64,000 nucleotides of DNA, from positions 32,457,718 to 32,521,717 of the forward strand of contig NW_026622974.1 of the NCBI RefSeq assembly GCF_023065955.2, given 5' to 3'. The notes below the pieces were generated by a model. That model had not been told where the DNA came from, ran no database searches, and saw only the letters and a list, made by a program, of their open reading frames with translations. Numbering within the stretch: position 1 is the first letter of the stretch; every line of letters begins with the position of its first letter. Origin of the DNA: Ursus arctos. Taxonomy: Eukaryota > Chordata > Mammalia > Carnivora > Ursidae. The position numbers and the translations under genes are program-made. Positions 35,525 through 46,865 of this stretch are shown here, piece after piece.

Positions 35525-36010
35525 GTTATCTTGGGACCTTGCTGTCCCCAGAAGTAGTACCCCTCTCAGGATTAGCTAATTCCTAGACATAGCCAACTTG
35601 CCTGTAAGCATACCCTTCATATGCAAACCAGCCAGTCTAGTGTCTATACCCCCCAACCATATCTTTTAGTGGGCTCTCACACTCTGGGACACTATCTGTC
35701 TGCCCTAATCACCCCACGGTCAGGTAACAGACAACCAGGGATAACCCCTATGCTCCAGAGCCTGCAACCCTTTTTTTTTTTTTTTGCTGATATTATTTAA
35801 AACTTTTCAATCCTGAACTACTTACCCTGCCTCCCCAGTTTCTTCTCATGGAAACCACAATAAAGGCTAGTGCCCACATTTCCCTGGATCCCTTAGCTTT
35901 TTGACCAAACCCATGTGGCCCTCTATGGCATGGTATGCCCCCACCTTTGGGGAACTGTGTGTATAACAAACTATTTTTTCTATGGCTGTTGTCTCCTGAT
36001 CTTTTGGCTT
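35525..36010 (+). mobile_element. Probable solo endogenous-retrovirus LTR, sense
   Basis: The stretch has 'gcctgtaagcataccc', 'catatgcaaaccagccag', 'accacggtcaggtaacag'-like text, a poly-T run at 35771-35785, an AATAAA poly(A) signal at about 35862 and a GT-rich end 'ctgttgtctcctgatc'. This layout (U3-like, poly(A) signal, short R/U5) and texture fit a carnivoran ERV LTR. No internal retroviral genes are next to it. The ends and any duplication are not resolved. Confidence 0.5.
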
Positions 36011-36824
36011 TGCCATACCTGAATAATAATAGAATCTGTATTTTAAAATGATTGTTAATTATCTTTAAGAATCTAGTAACCTTGGTGGGAAGATCAAGTT
36101 AGAAGCTCTTTTCACTCAATACCCTTAGCCAGCTTTCTTCTTATCTGCATTGGGATACACATTACTAAGGAACTTAACAGTGTTTTTCCACACCGTCCAT
36201 AGAAGAAAAACATGCTTTTATGCAAATGTTGATATTCTGGCCACTAGATGAAAAGAATTTCTGCGATAGGGTAAACTGGGTGAAATATAGTTATATCCAA
36301 GCCTCTTTTGTAGATGTGAGAGAAAGCAAAGGAGAAGGGGGCCATGATTTGGGCATGACCACTTCACTGATAGTTAATGAGAGAATGCTTAAGAATGCAT
36401 CAAAGAGAAAGGAGGGTGTGAATGCACTCCATAAATTGAAGTCAGCAGCATTAGCTGGCACACAATAAGGATAAAAATATTTAAATACGAGGAATATGAA
36501 TCACTCTCATGGGCCGGATGGAGATTTGCAGAGTGGGGCAGGAATAAATTATATCTCAGTACAATGTGTTTCAGTTTACATAGTTTAGGAGACAAGGAGC
36601 CCCAAGCTGGAGTGGAATACACCATTAGCCCTCCTCTCTCTGTGTCATAGAACCAGAGGCCCCTTTTCCCTTCCAGACCCCCTGCCCCTCAAGGGGTCAG
36701 TGGATCCAGAGAACAGTTTACTCACTTTTCTGCAAGCCAAGAGAAACCTGGAGAAGGAGTCAAACCCTTCAGGTGAAATGGGATGGCTACAAAATAACAG
36801 GGTGGAGAAGACCATTTCTGTAGG
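36011..36824. other. Intergenic sequence, nothing recognised
   Basis: AT-rich on the left and more balanced on the right. Frames at 36220-36468 and 36645-36952 minus lack known motifs. Confidence 0.45.
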
Positions 36825-36970
36825 GAGCAACAGTGCCTTTGTTTCCTCATCTGCCAAATAGGGTAATAATAGCACTCCTCTCTGAGGGTTTTGTCAATTA
36901 AGAGATGTCTGCAAAGCACAGGGCACACAGCCTGGTCCCTGCGGCTGCTCATTAAGAGTTAGCTGTTGCT
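36825..36970 (+). mobile_element. MIR SINE 3' half, sense, at the retrocopy's left edge
   Basis: Has 'tttcctcatctgccaaatag', 'ggtaataatagcactcc', 'gcaaagcacagggcacac' and 'cattaagagttagctgttg', the sense MIR 3' half. Its last 17 bases are the left target duplication of the STRN4 retrocopy. Confidence 0.85.
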
Positions 36971-39701
36971 GCCAGCGGGCGCACGGGGGGTCCCAAGGCC
37001 TCTGTGACACAGCAGGGAGTGGTCCCCGTGGTCGAGGCCGCCAGCTCCTGCCACTCACTTGGCTCTGGCGTGGGCCAGTCTGATAGGGCAGCCCTGGCCT
37101 CTGGCCCTGCCCTAGGGCCCCGCCTGGCTGGTAAGGGACGCGGTGGGGTCAGAGTCCCCGAGCCTACGGGGATCCTGCACTTTATCCTGCACGCTTGGGA
37201 AGCTGAGAAGGCCCGCGCCCAGTGCAGGCTCAAGTGACCTCCCTCCAGGGAGAAAGGAAAGGGCAAGGGACTGTCAACACAGACCTGGTGCCACGGATCA
37301 AGATGTTAGAATATGCGCGGAAGCAGGAAAGGGCCAAATATGATAAATTGAGGTTCATTACAGACCCGAACCACGGGGAGAAGAAACCAGAACTGTCCGA
37401 ACAAGTGTCCAATGGCCCCGTCGAGTCGGTCACCCCAGAGAACAGCCCGCTGGTGTGGAGGGACAGGTGGCGGCTTCTCCGACAGTACCTGGAAGAGGTG
37501 GGCTACACACGGACGCCCTCGTGGACCTGGTGGACCTCGTGGTCCGGGCACGTGTGGTGCCTACTGGGCTATTCATTGGAGCTCAGGGAGGCCACAGAGC
37601 CCAGGCAAGGGGGCCGCAAGGCCACGCCGGCCCTGGGGGCTCAGCAGCGGCGAGTTGCTGCTGGTGAAACAGATGGAAGAGCAGACCAAGAGGAATGTGG
37701 TAGGCAAAGATGGCAAAGAGCGCTTGGGGGGCTGGGTGCTGGAGCAGATCCCCTTCCTGCAGAACTGTGAGGATTGGGAGAGCCATGAAGCCGACCAGCC
37801 GGACAGTGTGCAGCACAAGAAATGGGTGAAGTTTCCCCCAAAGCCTAATGCCTGCACTGGAGGATGAGGTGGAGGAGGAAGGACAACTCCGAGGACACCA
37901 TCAAGGAGTTAGATTTTCTGGGCTTGGGAGAGGATGGGAGGCCTCTCCAGACCCTCAAAGCTGTACCGCAGAGGGACCCACCATGAGCTGCAAACCAGGG
38001 GATCAAACTCGGGGGAATTTCGGCCAACCTTTGGGATGTGGTGAGCACATGCCCTCATCCACAGCTGGAAGATTCCAGACCTCAACATGGACCCCTACAA
38101 TGGTCATGAGTGTGCTGAGCCATGTCCTTCTTGGAGGACCATGCAGAGGCTGTGTGGGGCCCAACATTTAGTCCCACCTCCCAGTGCCTGCACTCCTATC
38201 TGTCAATGGCACCCATGCACATCCAGGCCCCTGGCAGCAGCAACTCAACCCGCCTCTGTACCTTCCCCACAACTAGCAATCACAGGATCCCCACCTCAGT
38301 GGCCTTCACCAACACTGAGCCTGCCCACATGGTGCCCTTCTTCTGCTCTAGTAATACCACTTTTATGACCTTGACGCTGGCAGTATCCTCCTCATACAGG
38401 AGTCCAAGGGGAGCAGCAGCCCAGCCCAAATCAACCAGGTGGTGAATCACTCAAACCAGCCCCGCATCATCACCACCCATGATGACAGAGTCATCCACTT
38501 CCTGGACAACCAGACAGGGAAATCTGTGCACTCCAGCTTGCCAATCTGCATGTGGTCACCTGCCTAGCCATGAACCCTAATGGCATATTCCTGATGTTGG
38601 GAAGCCATGACTATTCCCTGCATCTGTGGAGCCTGGATAACAAAACATGCATTCAGAAGATCATGGCCCATTGCAAGAGGCACGAGGAGGCCATCCAATC
38701 TGTCACCCGCCACCCCAACAAGGCCCTCATTGCCAGCATGGGCACTGATGCCCTGGCCAAGATCTTTTTATAATACGCATCTGGCCCAGTCCCGGCCTCC
38801 ATGCTGGCTGTGGGATTGAGATGACTTCCAACCTCAGTCTGGAGGCCCAGAGGCCCAGCCTCTTCCCACCTTCCACAGAGTCTGGTGGTGCTTTCTCCAG
38901 GAGACCCTCCCCCATGGCCTACTCTTCCCTAAGCATCCAGCCTAGGGAGAAGCTTCCTTCAAGAATCACCCTCCAGGATGGCCTCTGAGAGTTTTCTCTC
39001 CGTACACTGACACCCAGTCCTGGTGAGGTGTCTTCTGACACCCTGAGCGGCCTTCTTGAGCACAGCACAACCAGGGCTAGATGTCCTTGAGGATCAGATT
39101 TCCCAAGATGCCAGAGGTGCAAGCTTCTCTCATTGAATCCCCAACTCCTCTTTTCCATCTTCCCAGACCTGGGACCAGATGCCATGGAGCCAGCTAGACC
39201 CTGGACTGTCCTCAGTGGGAGTGACAGGCCTGGCACACCCCAGAAGCTTGCTCAAGCCAATACCCTTCCCTCCAGTTCCTTCAACACAGCTTTCCAGAAA
39301 CTACCCAATGCCTCCAGGGCCAGTAACTGCCTGAGGAGCAGATAATGGCCTCAAGGGAGATGCTTACCCTTACCTTCCCTACCCATGGAAAGAGGGCTTT
39401 CTCTTGCCTCTCCTTGGGTCATAGTGGGTGGAGAGGGGTCCCTCATAACTCCCTGTATATCTCTATAAATAAATGAGATTTTAGTGGAACCCTGCCCCCA
39501 CCCCTGTTATCACTGTGTGATAGTTTGTCTTCTCTTCTCCTGACCCTCTACTCTCTTCCTCTATTTATTTCACTCCCTTTTTTGGGTTCCACCCTGAACT
39601 CCTGGGCCCTCTTCCACGTTCCTGTTTATAAGCCTCATCCCTTCTGCCCTGGACTTGGATGTGAAACTTGTCTCCATAAGCCCTTTGGAGTAAGAAATAA
39701 A
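36971..39701 (+). pseudogene. STRN4: Processed pseudogene (retrocopy) of STRN4 / zinedin
   Basis: Striatin-4 is a WD40 scaffold of the STRIPAK phosphatase-kinase complex. Here its spliced message is copied without introns. In order: an Ala/Gly/Pro-rich N-terminus (ASSCHSLGSG), GILHFILH, the coiled-coil region (LQAQVTSLQGERKGQ, MLEYARKQERAKYDKL), SEQVSNGPVESVTPENSPLVW-like text near 37400, LLRQYLEEVGYT, LLVKQMEEQ, IPFLQNCED, VQHKKWVKF, then C-terminal WD repeats (FSPTSQ, TSVAFTNTEPAHMVP, NPNGIFLMLGSHDYS, DALAKIFL-stop at 38773). The copy changes frame repeatedly, has in-frame stops, and lacks roughly 500 nt between about 38035 and 38065 (end of the linker and the first WD repeats). About 930 nt of 3'UTR follow, ending taagaaataaaa. 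The duplication is aagagttagctgttgct (36954-36970) and aagagttatctattgct (39702-39718), 15 of 17 identical. It is not expected to encode a protein. Confidence 0.95.
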
Positions 39702-39719
39702 AAGAGTTATCTATTGCTA

Positions 39720-39850
39720 TTATCTACATTGCTATTATATATTATCTTCATTTTACAGATGAAGAAACTGAGGCTATAACCTAAAGGTTACTGGTGGTAA
39801 ATGACCAGGCTGAGCTCAAACCCAAATCTACACACCCAACACTATGCTGC
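39720..39850 (-). mobile_element. MIR SINE, antisense, at the retrocopy's right edge
   Basis: Has 'cttcattttacagatgaag', 'aaactgaggctataacc' and 'ctcaaacccaaatctac', the reverse complement of MIR. Together with the sense MIR at 36825 it shows the retrocopy landed between two MIRs. Confidence 0.85.
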
Positions 39851-41164
39851 TTCTTATGCAGTAAAAGGCATTCTTTTTTGTAGGACTGTAGTGAGACCTG
39901 TATAATTTACATTTCTTCCTCCCTTCTTCCTTTGTTCTAACTCCATGCTTGCCAAGCAGACATCTGATGCCCTCCTGGGATCCTGGTGTCACAGGGGGTG
40001 CTCCGGGTAGCAAAAATTTGTGACCTGACCATCAATCCCAGGATTAATGAACTGACATTGTGCTAATGCATAAGATGTTCTTGCTTTGCTTTTTGTCTTG
40101 TGTATCACTCAATCCTGAGAACTCCAGGAGCACTGGCACAATTCAGTTCCTGACCCTGGAAAGCTGGTGCACAGACCTGAGCTGTGGTGACCAACAAGGA
40201 ATCGCCACATTATGCATTGTGCTTTGGCCTGGTCAGTCTTTCTACCTCATCCCTCCCCACCTGTCTCATGCACCATGAAATTCTCCTGACAAGGCCCCAG
40301 TTTATTTTTCCATCTATGTCATTCTATGACCTTAATGTGGGTCAGTAATTAATATTCTTTTTGATGCTGACATAATTTCCCTTCACCACAGCTGTTTTTA
40401 CTCCAATGAAAAGTTTTAAATGTGGTCATGATTCCTGATTTTTCACAAGTTAGAATTCCTTGATAACATTCGTAGGAAACCAAGGGATGCACTTCTGAGT
40501 AGGGGGAGTGGAAACAAAGAGAGACCTCTATGGCAATCCTCCAACTGTTGGGGAGGAAATACTGGTATTGAGTCAATGAGATTTATTTGCTTTATTCCAT
40601 GTTTGTGAGAATATTGAGAATTACTGTCTATAATTGGTGACATCAGGATGACTGGTTTTCTGGTGCACTTAAGTTCAGGCCTCTGCTGGGATGTGTTGGT
40701 AAAAAGAATACAGCAGGCCTCATCTGGGGCAGAAGCTTCTCTCTCAGATCATCCTGACATCTGGGACAAGCCTTGGCCTTCCCCTGAGGCTCAGAGAAGC
40801 ATGAATGTTTAGATGAAACTGGGCTTAGTACCATTTTTCAGAGAAGGTTTCTTATCCTTTTTTTGGAGGAGCGAGGCAGTCTTTGCCATTGTTCCAGCCA
40901 ATGGTAGACACTACATAAATTTACATGGAAACAAACAAAACCCCTCTGTGGGTAAATGGGGGGAAATGCTCACCCAATCTATTATAAAAGATGATAAAAC
41001 TAGTTGTGCCCAATCTAAATGAATTTAAAATTCAATCTTTTTGCAGATAAATGGGGAAGTTATTTTCACTTTATAACGTTAATTCTTCATGGGAAGTTTC
41101 CTTTAAAGGCCGGACATTGATTAATCTGAAATAACACAGAAAAAAATATACATAAGCACAACTT
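39851..41164. other. Intergenic sequence, nothing recognised
   Basis: No exon or named repeat seen. Frames such as 40349-40643 minus have no known motif. Confidence 0.45.
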
Positions 41165-41460
41165 CAGATACATCTTCTTCCTTCTGCCCTGTATCTATGT
41201 TCCAGCTACATGACATGTTTCTCGCTCCTAAATCTACCGTGCCAGTTCATGCCTCTGTGCCTCTGCACAGGCTGATCCCTTCTCTCACACAGTCCACCTG
41301 TTGGAACTCTACTTGGATTTCCAAGCTCTTGCCAAGTATTAACACTCACATGACACTTTTAATTAGGACTGATCTTTCCTTCGTGTCTTTCTACATCTTC
41401 TGTGTGTGTTCATTGTGAACACGTTTTCTACTTCCTAATTACAAGGTCTGAGTAAAAGAA
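41165..41460 (+). mobile_element. Possible L2 fragment, sense
   Basis: Words such as 'gtgcctctgcacaggctg', 'atcccttctctcacac' and 'gtctttctacatcttctg' fit the sense L2 3' region. Diverged and weak. Confidence 0.35.
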
Positions 41461-43804
41461 CCAGGGTTAGACTCTGTGTACTTCCCACTCCTACATGTCT
41501 AATAATTGTCTTGCATAGAATGTTCTCACATTTTCCCCCCTAGGTACCACTTACAGCAGAAGAGTATATGCCTTCAGATTGCTTTAAGATGGAATTTCTT
41601 TGAAGCTGTTCTTTCTCTTAAAAATTCATGTGAATTTTACATTCAAATCTATCATGTAGTATTGGTAATTTTAATATGAAAATGTTTAAATTTTCTCCTG
41701 TGTAAAATCTAGACTCCAGAAACCACCCCACAGTTTATGCTTTACCTAGTTAGACTTTCTAGCACATGGCCCTTGGGATACACTTCTCAGTTGAAAAGAG
41801 TATAAGTAGAAGCTTTAAAATGTTTATTGAATTGAATTAAACAAGTGTAATGTAATGTAAAATGAAGCTTTTGTTCCAAATGCCAAATAATTGAGAAAAT
41901 ATAGTCAAGACAGAGGCTGCCTTGTCACTATTAAGGATAGAATAACATCTCAAAGAATTATTTAAAATAGCATAAGCTACCCAAAATGCATCATACTCAC
42001 ATCTGCTAATGTTCCCCCCAACCCCTCCAGTTCTCACGTCCAACTTGTGCAGTGATTATGTTAACCTGCTTGCAGCTAGTTGCTCTGAAAACCTACAAAG
42101 CAGAGTCCCACAAAAGGCAAACTGCTTTCCTTTTAGTCTTTGAGCTTCTGGACCCACGTCTCTTTCCATAGTTATGTTAGATTCAAACTGAAAAGAGTTT
42201 ACAAATAACTGACACCTAGTATTAACATCTTATCTACCTGCTGAGGAACAGAATTCAGTTTTAACGGACATGTCTAAAAGAGACTTCTAAAAAGACCTGG
42301 GAGAATACCAGATTACCTTAGGGAATAAATAAATTGCTGAATTGGAACATACAGTATAAATAAATAAAACACCCCTAACTCGTACCCTCTGCTGAAATAG
42401 ATACTAATGGTCAGGCATTTGAAGAAATCATTTCCTAAACAACATTCCTATGCTAATATATGCCCAAAATATGCTAAATGCCTCCCAAAGATCTTTATGA
42501 TAACATCATAATAATGGAATCCAGTGTAATATAGAATTCTCTGACTCTGTTGGGAAATGTGTTCGTGCAAGAACCAGACATTGTTCCTCATCACAATCTC
42601 GAACTACAGTCAAACTGATAATGGCAAAGGGCATTTGTAACCGAACAGGGTTATCTGAGCACAGATGTGACCTGTTCCCTTTGCATCTTTACATATCTCA
42701 GCAAGAACCTTACTAACGTCTGCTGAATGGAGAAGGGAAGTAGACCGGTGCCAACAGCTACATGATGGAGCTTCTATCTCTGCAGTAGGGACTCCCCCTA
42801 CCGCTCCTAAATTCCTCATCTAATCTAGCATGATGTACTTGGGTCAGGCGTGACAGGAATGCCTTTACATTTTCCTCTCCTTGAATATTTGCTTGTATTT
42901 TTCCTTCCTTGCCTGCTTACAAAACCAGCAGAAACAGGATTTTCTTTAGTCTGGCTTTGACGAGGTCATGGAATGCCTGGCGTCCACTGCTCCTTTCTGA
43001 ACACATATCAAGCTGCCCTGTTCCTTCCGGCAGGGCTCTCTGAAACAGCCATGCTGTCGTTTATGGCTTGGCTGCCTTTCCGGTGCTGCCCTTATTCTAA
43101 GTATTTTCTGTTGCACTTGGCTGAAATTGTATATAATGCAGTAAAATCACTGAACCGAAGAAGATCTGCCTGCCTGTTTCTCCCGCAAGGCAAACAGCAT
43201 CCGGAGGAGCAACTCATCATGGATCCGGTGATATTTCAGTCACACTGTGACCGCGCAGGCAGGTTTAATCAACTTCCCCACACACGTAATTCACAGTGGA
43301 TCCCTTTTGTTTCACTTATCATCAGAATGAATACACACAGGAAAGCTCATTTAGCCCCCACCATTTGTCACCGGCTGCAATATTAAACATTGATTTTATT
43401 TTCCCAGATCAGAAATGATGAAATCAGTATCTAACATGGCAAGTTTATATTTGCTCATACTTTTCATTCAGATTCACTGACAAATTTTAAAACATTTTAC
43501 ATTGCATAAATGTTTATAGATTTAAATGTCAGTACGGTTAAGAGTTAATTGCACATGAAACTGATTGCATTAAATTTTAAAGTGAGAGTGTTTATTATTA
43601 AACACATATGGAGATATTGTATTATTTATTGTTGTGATCCACTAACTCACCCATTAGTTAATTTGTTCATTATTCATTTGACATACATTAATGCAGCATT
43701 TAGTATTTTTTGGAGTGCTTGGAAGTAAAAAGTTACGCATTGACATATGAAAGTGTTTTCAAACTATAGAACTTTATGGTTGTATCTGGAAGTCCTTTTT
43801 GTGT
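41461..43804. other. Unique intergenic sequence, possible conserved noncoding block at 42840-43400
   Basis: No repeat is recognised over 2.3 kb. The part at about 42970-43390 is more GC-balanced, keeps several CpGs, and carries an open frame of 137 codons (42973-43386) with no known domain, no convincing Kozak context and no splice neighbours. It might be a conserved regulatory element, which cannot be judged from one sequence. Confidence 0.4.
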
Positions 43805-44000
43805 TTCAAATATTCATTCATTCACAAAATGTTAGGCACTCACTGCGTACCTCCCAAGCTCTGTGGTAAGAACTGCGAAATCACAGACAAATAAGAATCA
43901 ATCACCTTCCCCCGACGGCCCCTTCAGGAGCTCATAGTCTGGTGGGAAAGAAGCAGGCACAGAAAAAGACAGATTTTGTAAAGAAGTCATAGATGAGGTT
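43805..44000 (-). mobile_element. L2 LINE fragment, antisense
   Basis: Shows 'attcattcattcacaaaatg', 'gcgtacctcccaagctctg' and 'aggagctcatagtctggtgg', the reverse-complement L2 pattern also seen at 19690. Confidence 0.65.
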
Positions 44001-44214
44001 CTTTATGGTAGATTCATAGGTGGTCTCCTGCTCCATGGGCTCCACAGAGGAACAGAGGAAGTAGAAACCAGAAAGAAGAGAAATGTCAGCTTTGAAATGG
44101 CTTGAGGTATTTAGGAATGTTGAAAAATTATAGTGCCTGGAACAAATAATAAGAAAAGTAACTAGAGAAATGGAAGGAGGACCCAGGATGTGAAAGTCTA
44201 TTTGTTGTGCCTCG

Positions 44215-44390
44215 ACTTCACCCTATAGTCATGGGTCCAGCTGCCATTCAATTGCTTTGTACCTTGTGTAAGGCCCTTGGTTTTTCTGAGATCTAGTTTC
44301 CTTATCCATCAAATGGGCGTAATGATATCATACTCCCAAATCACGTCATGGGACTGTGATGAGAATCAGATTAAATAATGAACAGGAGTC
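44215..44390 (+). mobile_element. MIR SINE, sense
   Basis: Has 'gtttccttatccatcaaatg', 'ggcgtaatgatatcatac' and 'gggactgtgatgagaatcag', the MIR core and 3' half. Confidence 0.8.
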
Positions 44391-44589
44391 ATTTTTAAGA
44401 CAGTGAAACATGACACACAAAAGAGGTATTATGATTATGATTTAAAAGCTGAGATAAACTTGAATTCTGTGGCAACAAGTCATCAGAAAAAAATCTTCTT
44501 TCCTGGAGCACCAGATAGTAATAGCTAATTTATAAGCATGTAGTAGAAAGGTCTTTATTTAAACATCAATTTCTTGATTGAGAATTGAC

Positions 44590-44606
44590 AAAAAAAAAAA
44601 AAAAAA
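44590..44606. repeat. Poly(A) run
   Basis: Seventeen A residues in a row without a recognisable retroelement body attached. Confidence 0.9.
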
Positions 44607-44864
44607 GCCTCTAAGTGAATTGACTGAAAGTAAGTAGAGAATAAATGGCTCATAGCTCATGGTTTGAAGGGTGCCCCTAGAGTTGTGCTGTGTGTAACCT
44701 GCACAACCATACACCAGGGTCTTTGCCAACATAAAGCTTTGGTAAGAGAGTAAAGAGAGAATAGTGGAAAATCACTATTTGAAGAGATTTGAGCTAGCAT
44801 TTTCTAGAATTGAAAGACAGGATTTACTGACCCAACAGCACACTAAGAGTACTGAGCTTGATAA

Positions 44865-45275
44865 AGATAAATACACACTTCCAGCTCTACCACTGATTGG
44901 CTGTGGACACTGATCATGATACTTCAACTCTCGGCGCTCTGGTTTCCTTATATATAACACGAAATTACTTATTTATTTATTTATTAGAGAGAGAGAGAGT
45001 GCATGAATAGAGGGAAGGGGCAGAAGGAGATGGAGAAGCAGATTCCCTGCTGAGCAGGAAGCCAGAGGTGGGGCTCAATCCCAGGATTTTGGGATCATGA
45101 CCTGAGCCAAAGGCAGATGCTGAACCGACTGAGCCACCCAGGCGCTCCTATAACACGAAAGAATAACACTACTTTCTTCATAAGTTTGTTGTGAAGTACA
45201 AGTGAGTTTGTATTTGCGTTTAGCGCACTGGTACAGAGCAGGCACTCAAAAAATGTTAGCTATTATTACAAAGTA
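44865..45275 (+). mobile_element. MIR SINE, sense, split by a CAN-SINE
   Basis: The left part has 'cagctctaccactgattgg' and 'tctggtttccttatatataa'. The right part, after the CAN-SINE, has 'gtttgttgtgaagtacaag', 'gtacagagcaggcactcaa' and 'aaatgttagctattatta'. The two halves join into one near-complete MIR. Confidence 0.88.
44965..45148 (-). mobile_element. CAN-SINE, antisense
   Basis: On the minus strand the head is the standard GCGCCTGGGTGGCTCAG (with one change), and the + strand carries 'gggatcatgacctgagcc' and a TTATTTATTTATTT tail. A perfect 12-bp duplication, tataacacgaaa, lies at 44953-44964 and 45149-45160. Confidence 0.96.
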
Positions 45276-45309
45276 ATGATAACTAGATTGACAGCCTATT
45301 TGTCACTGG

Positions 45310-46090
45310 CAACAATGGAGTAATACACTAAAATCCTTAAAGTGCTAAAGAGGCAATAACTATCAACCTGGAATTTTATTAAGCCTAGGTAAACTAGTAA
45401 CATCGAGTAAAAAAAAATCAAGATATTTTCAAACCAAAACTAACAAAGTGTACAACCCATAACCCCTCATTAAGGAATTGTTAATGGATACAGTATGCAA
45501 AAAGAAATGAATTCATAAGGCCTGAGTTACAAGAAAGAAAATTTACCATAAAAAAGGATTACAATAATTCTGAATTAGTTATTGAAGAGACAGCATCTAC
45601 TATTTTTTGTGTTGAAAAAATTAAAAATGAAAATCAGATAAAAATAATAGGAGGGAAGGAGGTGTCCAATGAATAGTTAAAGCCTGCTATGATATGTATC
45701 CTACACAGAAAGACTGAAATACTATTAGAAAAATATACACTTAAATATTTATATTTTAAAAATAAAGGTAATTTGTCACACATAAAATACAAGATATACC
45801 CTCCAAATCGGCAGGGGAAAAATTAAAGAAATAATAAGGGTAAACAAACGTATGAAATAAAACAGTGGAAATAAGACATCACTGTTTGCAATAGCATAAG
45901 TCAGGAAACAACAATACCAAGACTGGGGAAATGTGTGTACTGTTGTTCAATAGTAAACAACAGAGTAAGTCACATGAATGAACTGGAGCGGCAATCAAAG
46001 GGCTAAATTGGCAGAAAAACAAGTTGCGAAGGACATACTGAGTATGATAACATTTATCTGAATTTCTGAAGTATAAAAACATGAGAAGGA
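45310..46090 (+). mobile_element. Possible old L1/HAL1-type LINE fragment
   Basis: Text such as 'aagtgctaaagaggcaataa', 'ctatcaacctggaatttt' and 'agtatgataacatttatctg' resembles the A-rich ORF1-end and downstream region of old L1/HAL1 elements. No frame is open. Assignment by texture. Confidence 0.4.
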
Positions 46091-46679
46091 GAGGGGAGAA
46101 CTTGGTTAAAACCCAAGAAACTTATCTAGGGTTAATATTCTCATGCATTTGTACTTTTTTGGTCATAATTTCTTAGACTTTTCTGATTCCTCTTATGGAA
46201 GCTTAGATGGTTTTTTAACATCTGTCTATTTGACATTGTGTATTTTCTCTTTAAACTTCGAATTCTTTTTAGCCAAATATGTCAACTCTGCTCTGCACTT
46301 CTCACAGAGTTCTTGAGCAAGGGGGGGGTGGTGGCTGCATTTAACATATGATAACTATCTCTGCATCCCAAGGAATGATGTCTCTTTTCCAGTCATCTTA
46401 CAGCCTCACCGCAAACTCAGTTCTGATATGCCATCACAATCACAAACTCAGAATTATTCAGGTTTTGGCCTTAGTTTAATTGCAGATCATACATTTTCAA
46501 ATTATAATTTAATTTGGACAGTCACTAACTGTCCAGAAGTATTGGATTAATTACTCAGTGATTGTTGCCTTTCTTAAAATCAGGGATCACACTGATTACC
46601 TACCTCTGTAGTATGCTCAATGCTAACTCCCCACTCGGGTTTCACATTTGGCACAGTCTATTTTCAACTATATCATAAA

Positions 46680-46865
46680 TTCACAGAATGTCAGAACTTT
46701 GGAAAAAAGAGGTTTTAGAGACCTGTTGTCCAACAAGCTCATTTAACAAATGCAAAAATTCAGTTCAAAAAGTTGAGTAAATTACTGAAGATCGCACAAC
46801 CACTAAATGCTAGCTTTCATCAGGACTTAAGTACAACTGTCTTGATTTACATTTTTAACCATTGG
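46680..46865 (-). mobile_element. MIR-type SINE fragment, antisense
   Basis: Shows 'cagaatgtcagaactttgg', 'gtccaacaagctcatttaac' and 'gcacaaccactaaatgc', fitting a diverged antisense MIR/MIR3. Confidence 0.5.

Noticed and set aside
36952..38445. Several overlapping open frames up to 182 codons
   Set aside because: They are pieces of the STRN4 retrocopy in different frames or its antisense shadow; no single frame restores a protein.
38552..38773. A short intact WD-repeat protein
   Set aside because: The frame matches only the last repeats of STRN4, starts at an internal Met and sits in a disabled retrocopy without a promoter.
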